From Flavobacteriaceae bacterium UBA3611 (lineage in GTDB: Bacteria > Bacteroidota > Bacteroidia > Flavobacteriales > Flavobacteriaceae): DNA of 64,000 nucleotides. Below are positions 7,073 through 14,126 of the stretch, one piece after another (the first letter of the stretch is position 1; every line of letters begins with the position of its first letter). Where the stretch lies: NCBI GenBank assembly GCA_002375495.1, contig DFLU01000009.1:63773-127772 (forward strand). The letters are read 5' to 3'. The notes under the pieces were generated by a model. That model saw only the letters and a list, made by a program, of their open reading frames with translations. It was not told the DNA's origin and searched no databases. The position numbers were made by a program, and so were the translations under genes.

Positions 7073-9565
7073 TTATTTGCCTACCGAAAGTAGATTTGCA
7101 AAGAGCCTGTACGCTCCGGGAACTCCTGCGGGTAATTCCCTAAAAAAGCTTAGACCGGTATAAATATAGTGTCCTTTTCCGTAGGGAGCTACCAGTAATG
7201 ACCCATTGCTTTGCGGATAATCTTTATCGTTCATTCCTAAAATAGGTGTAAACGAATCATCCCACTCGCTCGGAAAATAGAGTCCGCGCTCCTGTACCCA
7301 ACCCTCAAAATCGTTTTGGGTGATTTTATTGGGGTTGTTTAGCACTTCGTGATCGGGAGCTAATATGGTTACCTCACTAAATTCGTCTGTAACACGTTCT
7401 CGGGATAGTGTAATGGGGAAAGGAGCAATGTCATTAGTGACCATACGGTGTGCGGTATTGTATTGCAACAGTAAGGTTCCTCCATTTTCAACATAGGTAT
7501 TCAGTGCTTGCTGTTTAAAAGCGAGTTCCGGAACTGTATTATATGCACGAATTCCTACTACAACCGCGTCAAATTGTTGTAGGTTTTCGGCAGTAATTTG
7601 GTCGGGAGCCACGGTAGTAACATTGTAGCCTATTTCTTGTAGGCTCTGCGGAATTGCATCACCTGCACCTTCAATATACCCGATGTTTTCGCCTTTTTTC
7701 TCAATTCCGATACGTACTATTTTAGCCTCACTGGGAAGTAAAACTCGTTGGTAAGGAATATGGTCGTAATCGATAGTAATTAGCTCCTTGTCAAAATATT
7801 GATCGCCCATCTGTACCAACGAAGTAAGGGTTCCTTCACTTTGGTTTTTGGGAGGAGTAACAGTAAATGTAAGCGTTTGTGATTGTCCTTTTTCTGCAAT
7901 GTTGAAAACGCCCTGCGACGGATTTACAATCCAACCATTCGGGTGTTGCAGGGTTACACTTCCAGTGATATTATCACGTCCGGCGGTTACAATTACAGGA
8001 ACCTGACGCGCTTCTTCCGAAGAAAATATGAGTACTTTTTCTGGAATGCTCGAGGAAACAGCAGGAAGTACTTCAAGTGGCTGATACACTTCTCCTTTTA
8101 CAGGATCGGTGAATTTATAAACAACATCTCGTGCTATTTTTAAATTTGTGTTTCGTAACTGCAAGTCGAATACCAATTTCTCGGGTGCGGGAGTTTCTGG
8201 CATTCCTATCATTTCTTCTGGGGCGCTGTACATGCCGAGGGTTCCTTTTTGGTTAAGCCAATAGGGTGTTGAAACTTTAGCGCTAGCATTTTTTATGGTA
8301 AGTTGAAATTCCTTTTTCGAATTGGGTGGTAAGGTTTGGTTTACCGCCAATAGTAATGTTCCATCTTTAGTTTCAATTCCGTTAATTACTACCGAATAAT
8401 CACTTCGGTTTATGGCTTCTACGGTTACATCATACGAACCGTTTGGGTTTACGGCGTTGGTGTTTGCCACTCCTTCTAAAAAGATGCCGCCGCTGTCTAA
8501 AATTAATGTTTGCAGTTGGTTTAACTTGATTTCGCGCCAATGGCTGTCTTTCAGATTTTTAACCAAATCGTATGCTTTGGTGAGCTGGGGTAACATGGCC
8601 GACGGATTTTCAAAGTTGAAATTTTCAGCCAACGGATTTAAAATCGCACCAATCGCTGCACCGCCTTCCAGCCGAGACCAAGTAGTATTGATACCATCGA
8701 AAATATTCGATTTGTCATCGGGGAAATCACCTTTTAAAAATTCAAGATATTCTGTCTGGTTCCCACGAGAACCTGTGCTTCCGAAACCTTGCGACTTGTG
8801 CATACTGCGGCTCAAGGATGCAATTTCACCATTCGATAGCCCTAGTGACGGATAATAGTTTCCAGTTTCAACCGAAACCAGATTGGTCTTGTCTGCTTTT
8901 TCAAAATTTTCTCTACTTCCGTAGAACCACCACGACGTATTAAAAAATAAACGTTTGGGTTGCCAAGTGCCATAGGCTTTGGCCGAAGCAGGATATTTTG
9001 TGGGGTCGTTCAAGAGGTCGAATGCTGCAACACTTAGCATAGCAGACGAGGTGTGGTGCCCGTGGGTGCTGCCCGGGTTTCTGTGGTTAAAGCGGTTTAC
9101 GATAACATCGGGTTTAAACTTCCGGATGGCACGTACAACGTCACCCAATACTTCTTCTTCATTCCAGATGGCCAGTGTCTCGTCTGGGTGCTTCGAATAT
9201 CCAAAATCGTTGGCACGGGTGAATAACTGAGAGCCACCATCGGTACGACGTGCAGCCAATAATTCTTGGGTGCGAATCACCCCGAGCAATTCTCTAATTT
9301 CGGGACCTACCAAATTTTGGCCACCATCGCCACGAGTTAGTGAAAGATAGGCCGTTCGTGCTTTTACATCATTGGCCAGGTACGATATGAGGCGTGTGTT
9401 CTCATCGTCTGGATGCGCCGCGATATACAGGGCAGAACCAATAAAATTAACTTTTTGGAGGTTGTGATATATTTCTGAAGCAGTTGGCTTGGCGGGTTGT
9501 TGTGCGTTTGCATAGGTGAAAACTAAGAGCAACAGTGGCAGAAATGCCTTGATTTTTCTGAACAT
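7073..9565 (-). CDS. Secreted PIG-L family deacetylase
   Basis: An exported 830-residue enzyme with a signal peptide (residues 1-21, ending ANAQQ). The PIG-L/LmbE N-acetylglucosaminyl deacetylase domain follows: the zinc motif AHPDDE at 50-55, and the second motif GSTHGHH at about 165-171, which supplies the other metal histidine. The middle (about 350-600) is beta-rich and resembles NEW3-type/bacterial Ig-like modules. The last ~200 residues look like a class I amidotransferase/ThuA-like flavodoxin fold (VVGIRAYNT, YVENGGTLLLQYN). It probably removes acetyl or similar groups from an extracytoplasmic amino sugar or glycoconjugate. It is the first gene of an operon with the 42-aa protein and the sodium symporter, suggesting that hydrolysis is linked to uptake of a product. 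Confidence 0.9.
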   Translation of the reverse strand: MFRKIKAFLPLLLLVFTYANAQQPAKPTASEIYHNLQKVNFIGSALYIAAHPDDENTRLISYLANDVKARTAYLSLTRGDGGQNLVGPEIRELLGVIRTQELLAARRTDGGSQLFTRANDFGYSKHPDETLAIWNEEEVLGDVVRAIRKFKPDVIVNRFNHRNPGSTHGHHTSSAMLSVAAFDLLNDPTKYPASAKAYGTWQPKRLFFNTSWWFYGSRENFEKADKTNLVSVETGNYYPSLGLSNGEIASLSRSMHKSQGFGSTGSRGNQTEYLEFLKGDFPDDKSNIFDGINTTWSRLEGGAAIGAILNPLAENFNFENPSAMLPQLTKAYDLVKNLKDSHWREIKLNQLQTLILDSGGIFLEGVANTNAVNPNGSYDVTVEAINRSDYSVVINGIETKDGTLLLAVNQTLPPNSKKEFQLTIKNASAKVSTPYWLNQKGTLGMYSAPEEMIGMPETPAPEKLVFDLQLRNTNLKIARDVVYKFTDPVKGEVYQPLEVLPAVSSSIPEKVLIFSSEEARQVPVIVTAGRDNITGSVTLQHPNGWIVNPSQGVFNIAEKGQSQTLTFTVTPPKNQSEGTLTSLVQMGDQYFDKELITIDYDHIPYQRVLLPSEAKIVRIGIEKKGENIGYIEGAGDAIPQSLQEIGYNVTTVAPDQITAENLQQFDAVVVGIRAYNTVPELAFKQQALNTYVENGGTLLLQYNTAHRMVTNDIAPFPITLSRERVTDEFSEVTILAPDHEVLNNPNKITQNDFEGWVQERGLYFPSEWDDSFTPILGMNDKDYPQSNGSLLVAPYGKGHYIYTGLSFFRELPAGVPGAYRLFANLLSVGK

Positions 9566-9588
9566 TCTGGTGATTTTTCAGTGGTACC

Positions 9589-9596
9589 CAAATATA
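9589..9596 (-). promoter_or_regulatory. Promoter box of the PIG-L/symporter operon
   Basis: On the minus strand this reads TATATTTG, an exact TAnnTTTG match, 23 bases before the PIG-L ATG and followed by GGTACC. No convincing TTG lies at the -33 position. It suggests that the PIG-L operon is transcribed separately from the MscS operon upstream. Confidence 0.5.
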
Positions 9597-9615
9597 CCTA
9601 AAATGAAGAATCGCA

Positions 9616-10200
9616 TCAGTCTATTGGGTGTTCTTTAACATTTTTGTCGTCTTCAACGATTTCGGGGTGAAACAATTCATCGACCATATTCATTTCATCT
9701 GGCTTTAACACGCTCACACCTTTCTGAAGTATTAAACTATTTGGATAGGTTATGGTCTCACCTTTATCGGTTTTGATGATCAGGTGGAACGTTTTAATAT
9801 CGTCTATAATCCCTTGGTAGTCGTGCTCTTTGTCATGAACTTTTATATAATCTCCTATTTTGTACGGAAAGATAAAAAACATGATGATACCGCTGGTGAT
9901 GTTGCTTAAGATAGACCATTGGGCAAAAAAGCCAATACCAATTACCGCAAATACCGAAAGGATTACCGAACCAAAATTCTTAAAATCGACTCCCCAAATC
10001 AGAATGGCAGATAGCAACAAGAGAAAAATAGTTGCATAGTTAATATGCTTTACAATTAAACCCGTTCTGTGTTCTACACGCTCAAACTTTCGCGCAAAAC
10101 GACGGGTTACCAGTATTAGCGCCCATCGTAAAAGGACGAGAAACACAACAACACAGAGTGTCTGGATACCGTGTGAGATAAAATAGTCTTTAAGCATCAT
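9616..10200 (-). CDS. MscS-type mechanosensitive channel (small)
   Basis: A 194-residue membrane protein with three hydrophobic segments in the first ~100 residues, then the MscS soluble beta domain (GDYIKVHDKEHDYQGIIDDIKTFHLIIKT at about 133-160, split by a loop). The pore-lining helix is represented by VILSVFAVIGIGFFAQWSILSNITSG, the MscS TM3 pattern. Such channels release solutes under hypo-osmotic membrane tension. It is shorter than E. coli MscS (286 aa) and lacks most of the C-terminal cage, ending in an acidic tail. Its ATG overlaps the TAA of the lipoprotein gene by one base, and it is the last gene of the six-gene operon. Confidence 0.88.
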   Translation of the reverse strand: MMLKDYFISHGIQTLCVVVFLVLLRWALILVTRRFARKFERVEHRTGLIVKHINYATIFLLLLSAILIWGVDFKNFGSVILSVFAVIGIGFFAQWSILSNITSGIIMFFIFPYKIGDYIKVHDKEHDYQGIIDDIKTFHLIIKTDKGETITYPNSLILQKGVSVLKPDEMNMVDELFHPEIVEDDKNVKEHPID

Positions 10201-11111
10201 TAGTTTAGTTCGAGTGAATCTCTTAAACGTTCAAAGGTAGTGTTATTTTGTGCCCAATAAGCGGTTTTGATACGTTTCAATTTTTCTGCGGAAGTCACCA
10301 AACCATTTGGGTGTGTTTCTTCCCAGCGTTCTATGGTGTATGGAGAACGGCTGCTAAAATAAATTTTTAGCTTTCGTTTTAGGGTAGGGTAGCTCATTTC
10401 GTAGCGCGATATAGAATCTCCCACCGTAATTGACGCTTCTACGTCGTGGGCTGCAATGGGGAGGTGGCTCATTCTGAAAAACTCAAACGAAGGCACCATC
10501 TTAAAATCGTCTGTTGGTAATTCTTGCGGATCGATTCTAATTAAGTTCCAAATATCACTTTCGAGCCATGTTTTTTGAAGTTCTAGTTGTGCATCGGCCT
10601 CCCCTTCAAAATACGAGTGTTGGGTTATTTCAAAATCATTACGATTATTCAACTGCACATATACATGGCCGCACCATTCTTGCATGCTGTGTGAGACTTT
10701 TATAGCGTGTTTTTTGTTATTGGTTGGGGTAAAAATACTCGTCATAACCGAATACGGGTATATTCCGGTAACGTATTTTTTGGTCTGGTTCAGTTTAAGC
10801 ACTGGAATATTTTCTTCGGAAGGCGAATCGGCTTTCACCTGTGTTTTCGGCAGAAAATCTTCGGTCACAAAAATGTTAACGGCAGAGCCTTGACGCAATT
10901 CTCCGTAGCGTTCTTGTGTTAGCTGGTACGACGTAATTTCTGCCGTGCCATTGTACCAATAGTCTTTAAACTCTTCGGAAAGCTGCCGTTTTTTAGCAGT
11001 ATTGTCTTTTTTTGTGGTACTGTCACTGTTTGGAATGAGGCTTCCTTCAGAATTTGTGCACGATGCCATAGATAGTACTAGAAAAGATAGAATGATAGGA
11101 AGCAGTTTCAT
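10200..11111 (-). CDS. Conserved lipoprotein of unknown function
   Basis: A 303-residue predicted lipoprotein. The N-terminus MKLLPIILSFLVLSMASC ends in a lipobox-like MASC, with Cys18 as the lipidation site, followed by a Ser/Thr/Asp/Lys linker. The rest is soluble with a single strong aromatic motif (EEFKDYWYNGTAEITSYQL) and no catalytic signature I can recognise. It has no internal membrane segment, so it should sit on the periplasmic side or the outer membrane. It lies 30 bases after maf and overlaps the MscS start by one base, so it is part of the operon. A structural role in the envelope is possible, but I cannot assign a function. Confidence 0.75.
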   Translation of the reverse strand: MKLLPIILSFLVLSMASCTNSEGSLIPNSDSTTKKDNTAKKRQLSEEFKDYWYNGTAEITSYQLTQERYGELRQGSAVNIFVTEDFLPKTQVKADSPSEENIPVLKLNQTKKYVTGIYPYSVMTSIFTPTNNKKHAIKVSHSMQEWCGHVYVQLNNRNDFEITQHSYFEGEADAQLELQKTWLESDIWNLIRIDPQELPTDDFKMVPSFEFFRMSHLPIAAHDVEASITVGDSISRYEMSYPTLKRKLKIYFSSRSPYTIERWEETHPNGLVTSAEKLKRIKTAYWAQNNTTFERLRDSLELN

Positions 11112-11141
11112 AGCAGGAAATTTCAGTAAAAATACGAAAAA

Positions 11142-11729
11142 TCAGCCTTCGGAAATTTCTATCAGCGTTTTGTAGACAAGTCGTGTGGGTAGCCCCATGA
11201 CATTAAAATAGCTTCCTTCCAGTTTTTCGATGCCAATATAGCCTAACCATTCTTGTACACCGTAACTACCTGCCTTGTCGTAGGGCTGGTACGTAGTGAT
11301 GTAGTAGCTAATCTCTTCTTCGGAAAGTTCCTTAAACCAAACCTTGGTGCTGTCTGAAACGACTTTCTGAAAGTGTTTTCCCGTAAAGCATACCGATGTA
11401 AATACCTCGTGCATTTCACCACTCAGATTTCGGAGCATTTCTTTTGCTTCGGCTTCGTCTTTGGCTTTCTCGATGGCCTTGCCATCTTTCCATACAATGG
11501 TGTCGCTAGTGATTAGAATATCGTTTTCTTTCAAGTCTGTAAAGGCTGAAGCCTTCAATTTGGAAAGGTATTCGGTAATTTCAGATTTTTTTAAATGGTT
11601 GTCGTATACTTCATGTACGGGCCGCACATCGATGGAAAAATCGATGTCTAATTCATTAAAAAAATACTGCCTTCTTGGCGATCCCGAAGCAAGTATGATG
11701 GTGTGGTGTTGTAATTTTTCTCGTAGCAT
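11142..11729 (-). CDS. maf: Maf-family nucleotide pyrophosphatase
   Basis: Hydrolyses non-canonical or selected nucleoside triphosphates to monophosphates (Maf/YhdE/YceF family), a house-cleaning activity linked to septum control in some bacteria. The 195-residue length is typical. Visible motifs are LASGSPRR at about 14-21, the acidic EI/TSDTIVW segment at about 70-76, and the C-terminal QEWLGYIGIEKLEGSYFNV (about 158-176, with the Tyr/Gly-rich substrate loop) followed by GLPTRLV. It starts 3 bases after the UbiA gene stop and is followed by the lipoprotein gene. Confidence 0.93.
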   Translation of the reverse strand: MLREKLQHHTIILASGSPRRQYFFNELDIDFSIDVRPVHEVYDNHLKKSEITEYLSKLKASAFTDLKENDILITSDTIVWKDGKAIEKAKDEAEAKEMLRNLSGEMHEVFTSVCFTGKHFQKVVSDSTKVWFKELSEEEISYYITTYQPYDKAGSYGVQEWLGYIGIEKLEGSYFNVMGLPTRLVYKTLIEISEG

Positions 11730-11732
11730 TGG

Positions 11733-12647
11733 TTAATGAGTTAAAATTTCAGCAAAAAAGTAAATAGATACCACACCCGTAAACATCAAAATTTTGAGGG
11801 TGATAGACATTGCTGCAAAATCTCTTTTTTTCTTGGCGCTCCATGCGCGGATACAAAAATAGAGTAATGGCCCACAAATTAAAAAAACTACATACCCCAA
11901 GGCGAATGTGTAATCGTATAAGTTGGTGTATGCATAAAGTAACAATGATATCATTGCTGAAATTGCCATGGCAAACACTATGTTTCGAACCCTGAGGCGA
12001 CCTAAAACAATGGGAAGCGTGTTGCGTTCGCCTTTTTTGTCACCATTAATGTCTTGAATATCTTTTACCAATTCTCGCATTAGATTTACGTAAAAAGCCC
12101 AAAGGGCATACCAGAACACGAGGGTGGCAGCTGTTTTTTGTAACGGCATTAATTCGGTTTGTATAGCAGGATAGATGTCGAAAATAATACACACTAAGAG
12201 GCTGCTCGCTACTAAAAGTGAAATTACCAAGTTGCCTACCAACAACATCGATTTTAAGTAGGTGGCATAACTGTAGAGCAGTGCCGATATGATGATAAAA
12301 ACGGCCGCTAAACCAGGGTGGCCAAGCCGGTTAGCAAGTACGAACCCGCTCCCAACACCAATTATGTTTAATATGATATATAGATTGTAGGCAGCTTTTT
12401 CAGTGATGGTTTTTCCAACCACCACCTTTTTGGGTTTGTTGATGGCATCAATAACCACATCGTGAATATCGTTTATGACGTTACCCGCAGCGGCAATGCT
12501 AAGTGTTGCTATTGCCAGCAATGAAAATTCTAGAGTTTCCATGGCAACTTGCACGCCCAATGGCTCGAAGAACCCAAATTTTATCACCCATTGCATGAGT
12601 AGGAGCAACAATAGGTTAATAGGACGAACCATACGCAGATAATCCAT
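11733..12647 (-). CDS. UbiA-family prenyltransferase (geranylgeranylglycerol-phosphate type)
   Basis: A 304-residue membrane enzyme with about eight to nine helices. The first Asp-rich motif is NDIHDVVID at residues 59-67, followed by the conserved KPKK; the second is DIQDINGDKKGERNT at about 196-210. These motifs bind the Mg2+-prenyl diphosphate. Bacteroidota homologues are usually annotated geranylgeranylglycerol-phosphate geranylgeranyltransferase; the exact acceptor (glycerol phosphate, a quinone ring or another head group) is not shown by sequence. It follows the KdsC-like gene by 20 bases and precedes maf by 3, firmly in the operon. Confidence 0.85.
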   Translation of the reverse strand: MDYLRMVRPINLLLLLLMQWVIKFGFFEPLGVQVAMETLEFSLLAIATLSIAAAGNVINDIHDVVIDAINKPKKVVVGKTITEKAAYNLYIILNIIGVGSGFVLANRLGHPGLAAVFIIISALLYSYATYLKSMLLVGNLVISLLVASSLLVCIIFDIYPAIQTELMPLQKTAATLVFWYALWAFYVNLMRELVKDIQDINGDKKGERNTLPIVLGRLRVRNIVFAMAISAMISLLLYAYTNLYDYTFALGYVVFLICGPLLYFCIRAWSAKKKRDFAAMSITLKILMFTGVVSIYFFAEILTH

Positions 12648-12667
12648 GTATCGTAATTTTAGGTGAA

Positions 12668-13201
12668 TCAGTCGTATTTAGCGCTTCCGCTATGTTCTGA
12701 CATCCATTTTCCCTGTACTTTCAGCACTTGCTCGATGATGTCGCGCACACAGCCTTCGCCTCCTTTTTTGTGTGAAACATACTTGCTGATTTCTTTGATT
12801 TCTGGAACTGCATCTTGTGGGCAACAAGGCAGTCCAACCTCTTGCATCACCTTAAAATCGGGGATGTCGTCACCCATATAAAGCGTGTTTTCTGGTTGAA
12901 TGCCTTTTTCAGCAAAATACGCATGAAGCGTTTCTGTTTTTTGATGGGTTCCCAAATGGATATCGGTAATCCCAAGGCCTTGCAGACGTTTGCGAACCCC
13001 TTCGTTAGAACCGCCACTAATAATACACACATTCATGCCTTCGTCTACTGCCGTTTTTAGGGCATAGCCGTCTTTAATATTCATGGTACGGTACATTTCA
13101 CCATTGGTGGTCACCATGATGGTTCCGTTGGTGAGCACCCCGTCTACATCAAAAACAAGGGTAGTGATAGCATTCAGGTATTCTTTATAGCTTCTTTCCA
13201 T
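12668..13201 (-). CDS. kdsC: HAD-IIIC phosphatase, KdsC-like (KDO 8-phosphate phosphatase)
   Basis: Removes phosphate from 3-deoxy-D-manno-octulosonate 8-phosphate in the LPS inner-core pathway. The 177-residue cap-less HAD protein has motif I VFDVDGVLTNG (nucleophile Asp18, general acid Asp20), motif II SGG at about 62-64, a conserved Lys in the THQK segment, and motif IV GDDIPD at about 110-115. Length and motifs fit KdsC (E. coli 188 aa, tetrameric). KdsA, KdsB and KdsD are not in this window, so the pathway role rests on family similarity. Its start is 4 bases after the DUF2520 gene. Confidence 0.88.
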   Translation of the reverse strand: MERSYKEYLNAITTLVFDVDGVLTNGTIMVTTNGEMYRTMNIKDGYALKTAVDEGMNVCIISGGSNEGVRKRLQGLGITDIHLGTHQKTETLHAYFAEKGIQPENTLYMGDDIPDFKVMQEVGLPCCPQDAVPEIKEISKYVSHKKGGEGCVRDIIEQVLKVQGKWMSEHSGSAKYD

Positions 13202-13205
13202 AATA

Positions 13206-13970
13206 TTATTGGTCTTGGTTGGAGGTGTGTTTTATGTGCTGCTGAATCGACTGGGTAAGGGTAGTGTATAAATCGCTAAAACCCGTGTCTTTCAGTAAGT
13301 CGAGATGTTTTTGAATGGTGTTGGTGTCATTGCGTTTGGCAGGTCCCGTTTGTGCTTGAGACGGGGAGAGCGATTCTATTTTTTTTGCTGTTTCGGCAAT
13401 GAGCGGTTTTAAAAGGTTGAAATCGATATGTTGTTCTGCAGAAATTTCCGAAGCAACCGTGTAGAGATGATTTACAAAATTATTGACAAATACCGCTGCT
13501 AAGTGCAAGGTGCTGCGCGCTTCCGAAGTAATCTCAACTACATTTTCAGAAAGTGCTTTCCCCAAGCTTTGTAGTAGCTTGAGATCTTTTTCATTTTCTG
13601 CTTCGATACAGATTGGTATATTTTTGAAATCGACTGATCGGTTTTTGCTGAAGGTCTGTAGCGGATAAAATACGCCTCTTTTGTTTTTTGATGAGAGCGC
13701 CTTCATGGTAACACCTCCCGAAGTATGCACTACCAACGTATCGAGAACAGGTAGTGCCTCTGATATGGCCGCTATTTCATCGTCTGGAATGGCAATGATA
13801 GATACAGCTGCGTTTTGAAGAGACGAAAGTTCCTGTGTCTGTGGGGTTTTTAGGTTTTTGATCGGATTTCGGTTGTATACCTGAACCACATTCACGGCCG
13901 ACGATGCTTCAAAAGCACTGTACAGGTGTTGCCCCACGTTTCCATATCCGAGTAGTACCACATCAATCAT
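13206..13970 (-). CDS. Rossmann-fold and DUF2520 domain protein
   Basis: A 254-residue protein with an N-terminal NAD(P)-type Rossmann fold (VVLLGYGNVGQHL at residues 4-16, GxGNxG pattern) and a helical C-terminal domain of the DUF2520 type, including the segment STLHLAAVFVNNFVNHL. The architecture resembles 6-phosphogluconate dehydrogenase-like or ketopantoate-reductase-like enzymes (compare ProC and PanE), but the substrate is unknown. It is the first gene of the six-gene operon (DUF2520, kdsC-like, ubiA-like, maf, lipoprotein, mscS) and is divergent from ccsBA. A near-consensus promoter box sits four bases before its ATG. Confidence 0.85.
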   Translation of the reverse strand: MIDVVLLGYGNVGQHLYSAFEASSAVNVVQVYNRNPIKNLKTPQTQELSSLQNAAVSIIAIPDDEIAAISEALPVLDTLVVHTSGGVTMKALSSKNKRGVFYPLQTFSKNRSVDFKNIPICIEAENEKDLKLLQSLGKALSENVVEITSEARSTLHLAAVFVNNFVNHLYTVASEISAEQHIDFNLLKPLIAETAKKIESLSPSQAQTGPAKRNDTNTIQKHLDLLKDTGFSDLYTTLTQSIQQHIKHTSNQDQ

Positions 13971-13974
13971 GTAG

Positions 13975-13982
13975 CGAAGTTA
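13975..13982 (-). promoter_or_regulatory. Probable promoter box of the DUF2520 operon
   Basis: Minus strand TAACTTCG, one mismatch from TAnnTTTG, ending four bases before the ATG at 13970. The spacing equals that at mnmA and rluF, which supports it despite the mismatch. Confidence 0.4.
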
Positions 13983-14103
13983 CGCAACTCCCCGTGCAAC
14001 TACCAAATTTCAAAAACGAATTTGAAAGAATTCGTTTTTCAAAATTCACATTTAAAGTCTATATTTTAAGAGGAGACAGAACATCCAACCCTCAAATTTT
14101 CAC

Positions 14104-14111
14104 TATTTTTG
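14104..14111 (+). promoter_or_regulatory. Promoter box of ccsBA
   Basis: TATTTTTG, an exact TAnnTTTG match, 15 bases before the ATG at 14127. No clear -33 TTG is seen. The possible upstream TTG start at 14109 falls inside this box, which argues for the ATG at 14127. Confidence 0.6.
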
Positions 14112-14126
14112 CAGAAAATTTGCCAG

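Noticed and set aside
14109..14126. An upstream TTG start for ccsBA
   Set aside because: The TTG lies within the -7 box TATTTTTG, so it would be at or before the transcription start. The ATG at 14127 fits better.
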